Shown here: positions 33,901 through 50,033 of the stretch, piece after piece | How positions within the stretch are numbered: position 1 is the stretch's first letter | Layout of the letters: every line of letters begins with the position of its first letter | Assembly (NCBI RefSeq): GCF_000224145.3 | Contig: NC_020168.2 | Location: forward strand, 124,001-188,000 | Direction: 5' to 3' | DNA: 64,000 nt | From: Ciona intestinalis | Taxonomy: Eukaryota > Chordata > Ascidiacea > Phlebobranchia > Cionidae | The notes under the pieces: generated by a model | Told to the model about the DNA's origin: nothing | Databases searched by the model: none | Seen by the model: only the letters and a program-made list of their open reading frames with translations | Position numbers and translations under genes: made by a program

Positions 33901-36900
33901 AAACATTATGAACCACTGCGTAATAGCACCAATCTAAATAAATATAAAGTGACATACTTGAAAGGACACATGGTTTGCGTCAATAGGTTTCTGCACAACT
34001 TCCATGACTTCCTCAGCGCTTTTAACCCAAGTTTTCACTCGATCTAACCCAGCGTCAAACTCCTTACGTTTCTCAGGTACTTGGCTTAGTTTACTGTGGA
34101 GGTTGAACTTAAGTTAAAATTGTAATATATATGGGTGAGGTATGGATGAACTTCATTTACTCCACAGTTGGCACACTACATGCATTTTTTTTATTTGGTT
34201 TAAGTTACTGTGAGCATGGAAGAAATCATATGAATATGAATTATGTAACTTGTTTAGGTGGTGATTGTTTTTCTGTATGAACCAAAAAATACACAGCCAA
34301 TTACTGAACACTGAGTCGAAGCAATTGCTGTTAAATGTCTTGTCCAAAGAGATATACAATCGATCATCGGTGTTGGTATCGGCATTGAGATTTGAACCTG
34401 GTATCCTTTGGTTACAATGGAAATGCGTAACCACAGTAATGCTATGACAAATATCTAGCATGAAGTATAAACACCTGTGTAATCTTTCTTCAGCTGCCAA
34501 CAACCTCTCATATTCCTCTCTCACATTTGTCAAGCTATCTGCTGCCACCTTCCGGTCATCACCTTCTGGTATTTTCGCCACTAGTTCCTCAGCGTCTTGT
34601 ATCACCTCACACAACCTGTTCAGTGGTTTGTTGAAGAACTCCTGTGGTAAGAGAATGTAAACGAGTGAATGTAACTTATTTACCCTCATATGGCGGAAAA
34701 CAACAGTCATTATAACACAGGTGTTCTGTTTCATACACCTCGTGGGCGCTTACAAGTTACCACGTATGTAACTTTATCAGTGTTTATTTTTTGAGAAATT
34801 TTTCAGATTTATTGTGAGACTGAAAATTCAAATAACACATAAGTGTGCACTGGGGTAATTGTCGTTAAGTCTATTGCCTCTTGCCCAAGGACACAAACAC
34901 ACCCACAGCCTCAGTGCTAAGCATGGCGCAGCCAGGGGATTTTGGGGGTCGTGACCCCCCCCACCCTTTCCAACCCCCCAAAAAATTTTTTTTTTAAATT
35001 AAAAAAAAATTTTTTTTGAAAAAGTTTTTGATTAAAACCCCCCCTCCCTATTTTTTTTCTAGCTGCGCCACTGGTGCTAAGGGCAGGCTTGCAAACCACT
35101 GTTTCACGGAGCTATACAAATCTTCCTACCGTATGTTCTTCAATGATAATCTCTGGATTCATCTTCTTCAGTTTCATCTCCTCCTTCTTCATCTGATCCT
35201 TGCATTCCTTCATGATCACCACACATTCATCAACTGCTTCAGATATTCTGTGGAGGAATGGAATGTATCAACCATTGTGTAATGGGGCACCAGGTGTATC
35301 ATTATTGTATGGTATGTTCGGGGGTATATGTGTATTTGCTCCAGCCAGTGTTTTTTTTTGTGTTGTCAAAGTGTACGTCATGCATTAAAATAATCACTGA
35401 CAAAGTTACATATGTGGGCAACATGTGGAAGAAACAGAACAGACAGTGTTATGTCACAATGGTAAGCGCGCCAACGCTGGCCCAAAGGTTACGGGTTCAG
35501 GACTTGATGCTGTTACTATTGTGGGAAATTTATTAGAATCCCCCCTGAAATAAATTACAAACGACGTACTCGTAAGCGGGCATGAGGTGTATAAAACAGA
35601 ACACCGTGTTATAGCGACTGTTGTTGCTCCATCATGCAAGGATAAATAAGTTACATGCGTAGTAACCCGTAAGCGGGCATGAGGTGTATAAAACAGAACA
35701 CACATGTTATAGCAACTGTCATAGCCCCGCCACGCGAGTATAAATAAGTTACAACAATTCATACATTATGACGCCACTGCCCATAATTAAACAATCTTAC
35801 TTTAACTGGAACATTTTGTTCGAAGCTTTCTTCAAAATCGATTGGTATTGTTGCTGTACGTTCTTTGTGACATCATAAACAGAAGATCGTTCCCTCTCGG
35901 AGGTTTGAACTTGTCTTAGTTGGTTGCTTGCTTGGAGAAAATCTGTGATGGGGGATTTATCAACGTCCGAGAAAAAATCCTGGGAATTCAGAAATATGAT
36001 TTGAGTGAAAATTTCAGAAACACAAGTTACTAAAACAAGAGTATTATATCCATCAGTGGTGCAGTCAGGGGGGGGTCTCGTGAAAAAAATTTTTTGATTA
36101 AAACCCTCTTATTTTTTTTCAGGCTGCGCCACTGATATCCAGTGCTGTGGCACAAAGGTTGGACTAAAACTTAAGGCAGTAAGATAAGAAGATACGAATA
36201 TGAGGCTTGACCTTTCTACCATTGTAGGTGTATTTGTCTTAAACATTTAACACCAATTGCTCCAACCCAGTAGTCACTAATGAGTTGGAGCAATTGCCAA
36301 ACATACAGAAAACTGGTCATGTACAAAGTTATGTATGTAGTAACTTGTAATAACACGAAGGGTATGAAATAAAACACCAGCAACCCATGTTATAACGCCT
36401 GCCGCTGCCCGTCACACAAGAATGAATAAGTAACATTAACACACACCTGATGCACACTCATTCTTTCCCGTGCAGGTTGTGCTGTTGTTTGTAAAACTTC
36501 ATCTGACTTTTCCATCCACCTCTGCATTGCACCGAGACTAGCTCGGTATTTCCTCAAAGCTTCCGTGCCCGATTTTAACCTTGGTTTCCACTCTGCTGAT
36601 TGCTGGGTGCATAACTGGAGTCGAGCAGTGGATTCGGTCACTTTATCATGGAGAGGGTTGATCTGCATGCCTGTGTATTAAAACATAGTTAATAGATAAC
36701 AATATTTTTAAAAACTATAAAAAAAATACATAATGCAAAAAAATATTTTTTTCAACCAATAAATTTATGGTATCACTAAAAAATCATTGTATATTTTGAA
36801 TTTTAAAAATCTTTTAGTAGCTCACCAGGGACAGACAGACTTAAAAAGTGTAGTCAATTGATAAAGTTATGATAGTATCAATTTAGTATCACCTAAATAC

Positions 36901-39900
36901 CATCATATATTTTAAGAAGAGGCCTCTATATGCTTTGGTGTTGCTAACACGTGTGTTGTGCGATTATACCCAAGTATTCCGGTATCACCGCTGAGTAACT
37001 TACCTGGTACTGACAGTCGTTGAATAACTGCGATGTTTTGACTTAAACGACCCAACTTTTTCTGTTGTTCTTCAGTACTTGAGAAAAATTTCTGTAGATA
37101 AAGATAGAACAGCGTTAGTTTTGTCATTCATGTTAACAAATGTAGGTTTAGCAGCCACGCTTTTATTTGACACTTTTCCTTAAGAATTTGTACCTACAAT
37201 GTGATTTAATGACTGGAGTTTTGTTGTTAATACCTTTCTCTTCATTGTTTTAATTAATTTAATTTAGGATATTATCAGGAGCTTTTTAACCTAATTATGA
37301 AATATACACTCCCAAACACCAAGTTAACAACATATATTATCAGAAGAGATCATATTGTTAAAAAATACAGTCAAAATATCTCCAAAATTTATGTTTATTT
37401 ACATATATGATCAAACAAAGGTTATGCTGTTAAAAAATGCAATTAAAGAATCTCCACAAATTATGTTTATTTTTACACATCACCTGATGTGATGAATACA
37501 TGGTTTCCATGTCACTTTGTGGTTGTTTGTATGAAGTCAACAAACCTTCTGCATCATCCAACCATTCATTCAACGATTCCAAATCTTGGTCGACATTTTG
37601 AAGAGGTTCTAACATGTCGGCGCAACTTGTCGCGCCCTGTGCCGTGCTACGACGCACCTGTAAAGTCACAATCGTTAAAAGGGGGGGGCATTTTTTTATT
37701 TTTAGGGTGTTCTATTTTTAGACCAGAAATGGTTCGTTACCCCAACATTGTATATGCACACTCTATTCTATATGGGTGTGGTACCACAGTAGGTCATGGG
37801 ACATGAGATTTAGACAATAGTTAGCCAATTACCCCAACATTGTATATGCACGTTCTATTCTATACGGATGAGGTCCTACAGTGTGACATGCCTTGGGACC
37901 GAAGATTTAGGGCAAAGTTTCCGCATTGTATCTCATATGGAAGTTTTATTCTACTTTAACAGTGCACTACTTAAACACTTTTCAACGCACGACTTTCGTT
38001 TTTCCCAAGTACAAGACACTAAACAATCCACAAACATTCATGACAAATACATACTTGTACAAGGCGGTCCTTCACTGATGTCATCGTATTAAGCATGGCA
38101 GAAACATTCTTGGGTTCGGTGTCTTTCACCAAACTTTGCGCTACTTTACTGATGGTTTTGAATTGTTCTTCAACCTCAGTTGTTTCGTCGCCAATATCCT
38201 GGTAAAGTTTATTAAAGTATTCTATTCTATAGAGGTGACGTCTTACAGCGAGGTACGCCATGGTATTTAGACCAAGAGTTGCCCATTACCCAACATTGTA
38301 TATGCACATTCTATATGGGTGAGGTCCTTTAGGTCACATTCGACTCTATTACCACCAACACCCTAACTCCTTACAGGACCATACATTGGTATTCTATATG
38401 GGTGAGGTACTCGTCAAAAGACCTAGGATTAAGGTAGTATTTGGCCCATTACCCTTACACATAGGGTGCTACAACTCAGTAAAAAGAATGTCCACTAGTG
38501 TCTTGCCCAAGGACACACATGCCAAAAATAATAGCCATGTTGAGCATAAAACCGTGTAATCGGATACAATGCAAGCCCTTAACTACTAAGAAACAGTGCC
38601 GAACCTGTATTAACAATTAAAATACAATATGAACATATAACTTCATGTTTCCACAATACCTGAAAATCCTGCAGTTGTTCTTTAACAGCCTCTGTTGTGA
38701 TTGGCTGAGGTTGTGACAACGCCCCTTCTACATGGTCCAACCACTTTGTGAGCCTCGTAACTCCGGATTCAAAATCTTCCCGTCGCTTTGTGATGTCATA
38801 ATCACTCATTAATTTCTCACAGTTGGTGAAAACTTGTATGGCGGGCTCGTTGACTCGTGACAAATCATCTTCAATGGCATGTGCCGTGGCATCATCACAT
38901 ACCTCAGTAAGGTACTTGCCACTTTCATTTATGGATTGGAACACGGCAGCCCATCTCTGCCAGTCTTCAAAGAACTCCTAAACACAAAGTTGGAAACATT
39001 ACATAAAAATGGATAAACTGTTTTGGCCATGCATATTGTAACTCAGAAAGGATCTTCCGAATAAATAAAAGTGACTTATTCATCATGAATGAATAAAAAC
39101 AACTTATTTATCCACACGTGGTTGGGCAACAACATAACACAGGTGTTCAGTTCCATGCACCTCATGCCGCTTACAAATTACCACGTAACATAACATAAAA
39201 ACAGCCAAAATTTAAATAAGTTCCTCCCGTTCTTTATTATAACCACACATTTTAAGGCTTTTTTAAAATTATACAGCTTTAAATATTGCACACAACACCC
39301 TTAATAATAAAAAATCAACATAAGCAAAATTATTTAATAACAACTTACAGTCTTCCTATTATCATCCTGATCGCCCAACACGTCCTCTGCATCTGCCAAC
39401 CATCGATCAAAACTCTTCTTACATTTCTCATACTCCCTCCACCTCTCACTTGCTTCCTCCAATGTATTTTTAGCATCCAATATCTGAGCACACACAGCTT
39501 TCGTCTGCCATGTGAACTACGTGTTAGTTTTCATTGCATTTTAGCATTTAAGTTAATCGTGTGTTGTTACTGCTTTAGAATTTAGCGTATATTCGTATGG
39601 ATGGAAATATATTCGTATGGATATATTTCCATCCATATGGATATATTTCCATCCATACGTATGGATGGAAAGAATAAATGAATGTAACTTATTGATGGAA
39701 TTAGTTGTAAGATGAATGTGATGCACTAAAGGAGCTTATATATATTATTATGAATGAATGTAACTTATTTACACTCGCGTAGCAGTCAACAACAGTCGCT
39801 ATAACATGGGTATTCTGTTTTATACACATTGTGCCTGCTTATGAGTTATATTAGTGACCACTTGGAGCAATTGCTGGTAAGTGTCTTGCCCAAGGACACA

Positions 39901-42900
39901 TAGTCAATATCCAATTTATATTTTCCAACGATGAACCACAAAATTTGCCAATATTCAAACTCTTATCCCCCACCTGTTCATCCTTATCCGACAGAAACTT
40001 CCTGATCGCTTCCACCTCATGTGCAGGTATCTGTTCATCAGACCTCAGGTAATTTTCCCCATGTTTTTGAACGTTACGTAACGTGTCTTCTAACTGCTCC
40101 AACAACTTATCATCGATCACAGTGCTCTGTATGATGTTATAATGATGGTAAATAGAACCTAGTGGCCACTAATAGGTTGTAGCTCATTAGACATGGTAAC
40201 CAAAGGATAACGGGTTTGATGCTCGATACTGATACCATGTTGATGGCGAAAGTGTCCTTGTGCAAAGACACTTAAAGGAGAACTGATGTTAAACTTTACA
40301 ATGGGTATACAAATAGGCCTTACTGAGCTGAACGTACAATTCCAATCGTTCTATTTAAAAAAATTATCATTTCTAACTATAAATGCTCAATTTGAACATT
40401 TGGAAATAAATCCACAAAAAAGACAGTCGTTATAGTGGGTGATCAACTTTATGAATTTTTGCACGACCATTATAGCAAGCACCTTATAATCGTTGACGAG
40501 TTTTTCCACAGATCTGCGATCACCGTGTCTAACTGTCCAATCAGAGAGCTTGGATTCTGCACGGTTGAGTTGGTGCAACAACCGATGTTTATTTTCAGTG
40601 AATTCAAGTTTTGAAACTCGGTGTGCTGATGCGGTTGTAAGAGCTGGGTGGAAATATAAAGACATTAATATTCAATTAATGTTGTTGTTGCTCCCAGGTA
40701 AAAAGTAAGATTTTTATTTTCAAAAATATGTATACAGTACTGTGGTGTAAGATGGATACCAGTAGCATATAATATCCCATATTTCCTAAATGTGTTATTA
40801 ACAACAATAGATAGCGATTCAGCTGCTTCGCTTTATGTAATAACTTCCCTGAAAATTGTCTGTAAACAGCTGTTAATGGGATATATAACTACAATAACAT
40901 GATACGAGTATAAACCCTTCCATAAAAAGACTTTAATAGTCCACAATAAGAATTATATACCGGCGAATCTGTCAGACATTTCTTCCAGTTGTTCAAGCGG
41001 GATGGAATGCCCGGTGAACCTGTGAGCTCGACGTTGCTTCTGGAACGCTTGTAACATCGGGTTCATGTCCTTAAATATTGACTGTGGGAGAAATGGATGA
41101 GTCGGTAATATATTTTTTAATTTTCAGTTTTTCTTTGTGTATTGCTTGCACTGTGTGTATGTATAAGAAACCACAAATATGTACTTTCATAAACCACAAT
41201 TATACAAACACACCAGACACTACTACATCTGAACAGAAGCAACATTTTCAGATCAGGATTGTTTTTTTTTGTTGTGTTTTAACACATAATATAATGGCCA
41301 ATACATAATATATATGGTATCATGGCTAATATAAACCAAGTTCCACCACCCCCACCTTATGCTTCTTCATCTGTTCGTTTATAACTTCGGCCATCTCTTC
41401 TTCATCGCTGACTTCATTAATAGGAAGTCCTTCATCAATGGCGGCCTCAGCTTGATGCAACCACGAACCAACTTCGCCAAGTTGTCCCGGCAACCGACTA
41501 TCCAGTTCACGAGCCCAACGCTGATAGAAAACAAAAGTGTGAAAGATGGATATCGCATACAATTTATTCATTTTTTTTTAAATACAGCCTTATCCATTGA
41601 TTCAAATTGTAATGCACTCGTAAAAAGCACAATTCCGGGCAATTCCAATGTCATTAATGTGTTCGCATACTGAGGTTTAGGACGGAGTCAAACGAATCAC
41701 ATGAACGACAGACAAACTGGGCCCTGGATGTTAAGCAAGTTGTTTGTTAAGCATCTGCCTAAAGGCCAGAGTCCTTGACAGTTATCTCATCCATATAGAA
41801 TAAATCTAATAATAGACCAAGCAAAACTAGACTTACTCTAACAGAATTGACAACTTTATGCGACAAGTTGTCAAGAACTTGGATTTGATCCTCGGTTATA
41901 GAAGGGGATTCCCCGGTGGTCCATTTGTCATGAAGCAGTTTGACCTAAAGCAAGTTTTATATTTGTATATATATTTAATTGCATGTAAAAGAAATGGTGT
42001 TTGGTGCTGTGGTTTAGTGATAAGTTGCTTGCATTGCTATACTGGGTTCAATGCTCAATACTGATAAGACACTTAACGAACATTGCTTCGACTCAGTGGT
42101 CACTAAGAAGATGTAGCACTCTGGGTGTCAGAGTAATAGGCTAACTCTGGCCTAAATCCCAGGTTGCCTTACGTGACACTTTGTAGGACTTTATTGAATT
42201 GACAATGCTAATTGCGGAATATATCTAATGAATGAATGCAAGTTGCAGCAACAAGCCTTGAATCCATAATCTCTGGGTTAGAGGCAGACACATTGGCCAC
42301 TTTACCACTTCACTGGTGAAACTTATCAATAAAACTTACTTGTTCCAATTTATGAGCGAGTTCAGATCTTAGTGCTCGTTGTCCTAAATAATCCTGTTGT
42401 CGGTATTTATGGAGTTTATGAACGTCGTTTAACGTTGAATCTGTGTCGGAGAACCACGACATTACATCCTCGTAATGCAGAACGTCATCGTCAACCTTGG
42501 GAAGTGTGTTGGATACAGTTATATAAAGTTGAATAAAGATAATGTGTTGGTTATATAACCTACCCAAACATTTATGTAATCTATACAGTTATGTATATTT
42601 ATCGTAACTTGTGCTACTTCGTTTATAATATCTTTGGCAAGTTTACATACTGCTGTTAAAGTCTCTTTTAATATGACCTTATTATATTCTATGTGGGTGA
42701 GGTCCCTGCCGATCACCTGGGCCTATTACCCCAAAAATATATGGCCTTAGAAGGAGCATCAAACCCCGCATATAGTGAAGTGAATTCATACTGAGCTGCT
42801 AATGTATATTTAAACAAATTATACATAATTATAGTAAATTACATAGTAATTTGCTTTAATTAAATAATACGACCCAACAATTTAATGTTAGAAATAAAGT

Positions 42901-45900
42901 GGAAAACAAATTACCCGTGGTGCGTCCGTTTCTTCCTCCCCGGAAGTCCCGTATTGTTTAACGAACTGCGCTACGTACGTCATTATCGACTTCTCGTCTG
43001 GTCGGTCTACATCAACATCTGTGAAAATAAGATTTGTAAAATCAGTGGCTGGTTGGTTGTGGTGTAGTGGTTAGATGTGTGGTGGTCAGCGTCCCTGCCT
43101 CTAACTTGGAGGTTATGGGTTCAAAGCATGTCCCTGCTACCATTGTGAGCATATATGTCCTTGGGCAAGACATATTGGCAATGATTCAATCCAAGTAGTC
43201 CCTTATTGATTGTCTAAATTGTTGGTGATTAGCGAGCCTGTTTCTAACCCAGAGGTTATGGGTTCAAGGCTTGTCCCTTCTACCATTGTGGTTGCTGATA
43301 TAATTGCATTTAACACCGCGTCAAAGAGTGGGCATCCTACTACAGGTGAATTCCCTTTTCTACAAATTTTATTCTATTCGCTGCTGCTATCATTGTGAGG
43401 GTATGTGACTTTAGGCAAGACACTGAACACTAATTGCTGCAACCCAGTGGTCCTTTATGGGTTTTCAAAAATTTCAGCCCTACATTCTAAAAAAATCCCC
43501 CCCAAAGGGACTTGAGTTTCGCTGACGTGTTATCAAAGCAAAAGCTTCACCGCGTCAGCTTATTGTTACCACATAATACAACTTAGCTTTGCTTTAAAAT
43601 GAAGAGCAAACAATTGTAACAAAGGATTAAAAAGAAATCAGTGACGAATATTGGTGTGAATAGTTAAAGATATGTGTGTGTGGTAATTAAATGTTAACCT
43701 CATAAAGTTAAAATAAAAAGTAAATTAAGAAAGGGAAAAATTCGTAATGTTTCTAACATAGAATTGGAATTGTTTTACTGGTAAAATTTAAGTTTTTAAA
43801 ATTGTTAAAACTTACAAAATTTAAGAAGTATGAAATAGGCTTGAATATAAACATTAAAAAATCCCACACTAAATATATGATTTAAAATAAAGCGACAATT
43901 TCTAAAGACTATTTTAACAAAATCGTATGTTTTTGATATTTCAGTTATTTCTATACTTACAAGGCGCATGTGGCTTGGTAACTACAACAACAAAAGGACA
44001 AATATAAGTTAACCTTGAATAGGCAAACATGGTAGAATGGGTTATCAAGAACTGCATTGTGTTGTTGAATAAACATTCCGTTTGTTATTTCAACAAAGGA
44101 AGAAAGAAAGCTAACCAACATTATCGGGTTATACAAGTTACATAAAACAATAAACAAAAGCCATTTAGGATGATACCAGATGTTTTGTCAAATAACAATC
44201 AACAAAATGCTCACTCCTATTCAAACAATTTATAGCTTAACTCATATTAAGTCTGCGTGGATAGGTGTGATTGTTTAGAAATCAAATTACAAGTTTGGCT
44301 TGTAATATTATGATGGTGTTTAAAATGATCATTGTTAAATGAATTGAATAAACCTAGCTGTACATAAAAGTCACTACAAGCAGTTAACAACACAACTGTT
44401 TCACGGAGTCAAGTGGAAGTTAATAATATTTGATAAATCGATCGAATGTTATTGATTCGACAAATTAAGAAGTCTCAGGAATACAAGTGCCATTCAACAA
44501 CAATTGAATATTTGTTATGATCATGTTAATAATACGATTTATTATAATGGTTGGATACAACACACTTGGGATGTTTGATTGACAGGTGGGGCATGATGCA
44601 GCTGGTAGAAGTTAATGGTTATCGTGTCCACATGTTGATGTACAACATGGTGTTTGACATGATTTTGTTATTTGAAAATTAAACTTGATTTACCATTGTT
44701 AGTTATACTTCTACAGTATGACATCGACTGCTAAATTTGTATTGTTAGTAGTCGCGAAAATGCTGAATGCAAAACTAATGGCAGCCATTTTGAAGGATGT
44801 TGTGGCAATGAGCCAACTCTGACCTAAACCCCATGTCGCATAGCGTGGCATTTCATGAGTGGTACGTCTTACGCATGCATTCAGAAAACAAAATCAACCA
44901 ACTAACTTAATAAGCGTTTTTCTAAAACACATTGCCATTATTCCCAGGTGTATATAAAGTACCAAGCTCACTCACAAACACATGCATACCAAACAACACA
45001 AGCATCCACACAAACAAAATTAGTAAAACATTTCTCCAAAAAGCATTGCTATTATTCCCAGTTGTTTTCAATAAATTTACAAAATCTACCTTCAGACAAA
45101 ACAACTAAGTTAAAAAACAAAACAAAACAAAATTTTACAAAACAAAATTTCGACAAAAAGGTTTGAAAACAAAATTTTACAAAACAAAATTTAACAAAAC
45201 ACAATTTACAAAACAAGGTTTACCTTCAGGATCCAAGAGCCTTGGTATCCCCAGATGTTTTTGAGCGGTATGGAACGCTGATTCGAGGTTCTGCCGGTTT
45301 GTGGCTCGTCTTATTTCATCGACGTCCACTAGATCAGGGTTGATGGTATGGATCATACTGTGGAAGGCTCTACCATCCCTCCAACTTGGACCAAAGTCTT
45401 TCACAACAACATCTAGCTCAGGTGGTTTGCTGTGGAGAATATTCACTGTAAGTATAGTAGGGTGGGGAAAGATGGGACACCTTTTCATTCTATTTTCTTG
45501 TCATATTTATTAGTATACAAAAACATTCAAAGAACTATTTAACCATATCCTTACGACTTCCACAGATTGTTGTTGATTATTTTAAAAACGATAAGGATAT
45601 TTGGATATTATGCGCTAAAGGTGTCTCGTCTTCCTATACCCTACTATATATATATAAACCTAGAGATCACAGGGTCAATTGTAGGGATGTGCCGAGCCGA
45701 GCCCGAACTCAAAAGCTCGTGCCCGAGCGTCTCCTTTTTTGACGCTCGGCGCTCGGCTAAAAACTGGGCCGAGCGCCGAGCCTAATGCTATAATGTTGCA
45801 CGCGAGAGCGAAAAATATTAAAAATGAAAAAAGTGAAGCTACTAAGAGATAACGAGACTAGTCAGCGTAGCTTTCTCTTTAATTATTTTTCGTTCGTTGT

Positions 45901-47513
45901 GAATTTGCTCTCTCGCAAGTAACGAATCGCAACGTCAGCGAATTTGCCCGTATCGAATTACAGCAGGTGTCGAATTACACGAGCGCCCAATGTTTTCGTA
46001 TCACATTTTAAATAAAAAGCCAAAAACTCTTAAACTTTTTTATAATGAAATAATATAAATTGCTGCAACCACGGTTTTGCAACCACAGGGTTTTGCAACC
46101 CCTAAGCCACCTTCACCGCAGACACGCACGCAGCCAGAAAGTGCTAAGACGCACACACACGCGTTGCATTCAATATAACATTCCTTCGCTTGGAATTAGA
46201 ACAATTTTTCATTCAATTGTTACGACACGTGTCCTATCGCAACGTAACTATTAATTATGACGTTTTATAATATAACAATCGGGAGGAATGTGCCCACTGC
46301 CCAAGTTGGGCAGCCCAACCAACCACGAGATCAAAACATCGTGTATCAGCGTCACATTTTTACACTCTGCGCCGGCGTATGAAATAAAGGAAGACGCATG
46401 CGGTAGCATACATTCCACACGTAACAAACGAAGCAATCGTTGTGAATTTATTCTCGTGAAAAATGACGTAATGAAACTCTGGTTCTCGTGCGGCGCCATC
46501 AAACGATGTTTTTTGGCTTCTGTCCAAGCTCGACCGGGACGATACTATGTAATATCATATTACAATTTATGTTGGTTCCAATTTACTGATAGCGTCGCTC
46601 CTCGCTCTTATATTTGCACCAATTAAAATTCACATAACCGCGATTTACCTGCATTTAAACTAATCATCAGAAACAAANNNNNNNNNNNNNNNNNNNNNNN
46701 NNNNNNNNNNNNNNNNNNNNNNNNNNNTATAAATAATTTTTTAATTAAATATTTTTTGTATGAATTTTACATTTTGCAACAGTAGGAATTATGAAAAGCG
46801 AGACGCGTCTTTAACCGCAAACCACGTGTTCTGTATTATTTTGATTAGCGGCGCCTTTTCGGCTTAATAGGAACGCATTCTCGTACGCCTTTCTCCTTGA
46901 TGACGTCATAGATGCTCGGGCTCGGGCTCGTGCCGAGCTTTTCGTTGAAGCTCGGCGCTCGGCGAACCCGAGCTTTTTCAACTTCAGCACATCCCTAGTC
47001 AATTGTATGAAATTTGTAACAGACAAAACCAAATCTAAAGAATGATATTATGTTAAAAATATATTTCCCCTCAAACAGCATTGCCATTGTTTTTCAAAGT
47101 GATTCTATTTAATTTTCTTTAAGTATTTCATATCAACTGATCCTGAATGTCAATTCGTTAGCAAAATCTAAACTAAACAAAATCACATGGATTGATATGT
47201 GTATAGAAAAAACAAACAAGTTTAAATAAAACAACATCTTACTTTTGCGTTTTTCGCTTCACCCACTGCAGCAAAGCTTTCTTAGCAGCTCCTTGCCATT
47301 TAGCTTTAGCTCCTTGCTTCTTCTTCTTGGGAGGAGAGCCATCATCGGGTCCCACACAACTGTCTAAGCTCGATGTGCTCTCGGATAACTCGCTTGTGAA
47401 AACTAAATTGTTGGTGATTTCTTCAATCTATAACAACAACAAAAAAATGTTTAACTAAAGTCAAGCAGAAGGGTAAATGCGATAAAACACAAATTTAGCA
47501 ATTTTTATTAGGG

Positions 47514-47546
<33 letters not shown>

Positions 47547-49995
47547 AGAGGATATTTTTTTAAGAAAAGGTTTGTTTCAATCTAAAGCACTCTAGTCAGT
47601 TTATTACTATTATTAACAAATTTAAATTGTCTAATGAGCTTTTTTAGATTGACAACACGAGAGCAATAATATGTTTATATAGTTTTTGTAGAAAATGAGC
47701 ATTTATAAATGATGTAAAGACAGAATTAGAATTGCTATATTAGATTGCACTCGTGAGTTACAGGATTGCCTTGTGAAGATAATATATAATGTTTCCTATT
47801 CTTTAGTATAGGCAAGCAAAGAACAGGTTGGTGGAATTGCTATGAATTGAATTGAATGATGAAACAAATTGGGCGAAAAATTGAAAATATAACAGCGGAT
47901 CATTTATGTATGAAAACAACATTACACAAAAATACTGCAGTGAACAGTTTGAACTTTATGCCATTTCTGTGCAGCGTGTAGTAGTTACAGCACACTTTGA
48001 ATTGAATGCACCTTGTTTTGCTGCAACTTTAATACATGCTGTATACATTGATAATGTGTTTCATGCATTACACATGGCATGTGGTGATCCTACGCTTACC
48101 TGAAGAACTGGCAGTAACGTTTGTCGGATCTTTAATTATCATAAATAACTACTTGTTAAACAAAACCCTTATATATTAGATCACATATATAATGTAATAT
48201 AACTAAAGTATAATGTCACCCATTGCTACCACCAAGTTTGGTTAATACTTAGTGTTTAATTAACCATACAAATCATTCTAATAGTAATAACCAAGCTAAA
48301 CTTTTTGAGTTATGTAATGATAATTGGTAAATATAACACTCAGTGATACAATATATGTTACAGCAGAATATATGGCATACACATACAACATTATGTAGTA
48401 CTTCTAACCCATCTATGTACGAACTATAAATAATTATATTATATACATTTGTGTACTGATTTTCTTAATATGTGCCCAGTGTCCCAATAAAACAGAAACA
48501 AGATATGAATGCATTAGCATGCCTGTGGCATATGCTTATGACTCTTGTTGCAGAGAGTTGAACAAAATAAGACATAAAATCAAACCAATATAACTTATTT
48601 TATTGATGGAGCTTGACCTGTACACCAAAAACATGAACACTTTCCAAACTATATATTACACACTTATCCACCATTTCTCATCATGTGCCCAGGGGCTCAA
48701 TAAGACAAAGATATATCCGCACAAGTGCACACCTATGGCTTATGCCTACGTGCATTTTTATTCAGGCTAATTGTTACAGAGAGGTGAACAAATGACATAG
48801 AATCAAACCAATATAAGTTTTAAGCGATGGAGCAGGCCTGTAGGGGGTTATAGTGGTAGGGTGTAACTCAAAGATGCAACAAACCATAAAAGGTTAAGAA
48901 ACAACAATTTGTATTATCAATTTATAATTAACTTTAGTAATTCACCTGGAAATAGAGGATAATTGTCCACAGCAGTCCAAGTATCATGGGTGGTTTGCCA
49001 TCCACTATACCAGCTGGATGGATGTTTACCAGCTTGATCTAAAAAATATAATATGAATATATCAATATATACTTACCCCATATATATATATTTCCTTTTA
49101 AATGAATGTCCAACTTAATGGTTAGGTTTATACAAGGGGATCAAATTTTTAAAAAAGGAAAAAATGATTTATTTAGGTTAATATTATTAGATAGATTATC
49201 GATATATATATATATAAGTATTTTAACCCAACTTTCAAGTTGTATGATTTACCTTTTTAGATTCAAGGAACTGAATACATGTTTGTATGTTGCTAAGGTA
49301 ATGAACTCGCTGCAATCTGTTACCGGACTCCCCTTGCTAAAGTGGAAGCAAAAAGAATAAGGAATTAAAAAACAGATTTTCAATGGGAGAATTAAAATTG
49401 AGCCATTCTAGCAATTTATATATAGGGGTACTAAAAGACTATAACGCAATAAATTTAAAAATGAAACTGGATTATTTTTTTTGCCTCACCAATAAATGTA
49501 TTTAAATAAAGAAACAATGAACATGTACCTTTAAATATGGCATACAATGAATTCCGTAACTTGAATTAGTTTTACACCCAGAGAGTAAACAGTATATAAG
49601 TAGCTATGGTAAAACTTGTTAACACACAAAGAGCTACCAACCAAACTGTTAAGTAGGGAATATTTACCAATCGTTCTCCTGATAATAACTGCAGTAAAAT
49701 ACGAAGTTTCGTCCCGTCTTTTAAGTCAGTAAAAAGATCAACTATTTCCATAGGAGGTCGCCACTGTGGGTGGGATTTAACATTAAATGATTGAACAATA
49801 AGGAAAGATATGTTATCCAAATATACTCTAACTTATATTGTGTTTTATGTTTTGGAGTGGAATATGATCAACCATAAGATTCAAGCCCAACCTTAAAGAG
49901 AATCAAGCAGTATAAAATAAAGTAAGAAAAAAATATAAAAAAACTATAATATAGGCTAAAAAAAACAAAAAAATCAAAACAGCAAAATTAAAGTA

Positions 49996-50033
<38 letters not shown>

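Noticed and set aside
34153..34734. 193-codon - frame taken as one exon
   Set aside because: Only 34641-34475 is exon (spectrin-like); the rest reads into the intron, including SINE body sequence.
46251..46626. Frames of 83-112 codons on both strands inside the 1.3-kb element
   Set aside because: No DDE/RNase-H or hAT dimerisation pattern seen; treated as non-coding interior, though the gap could hide sequence.
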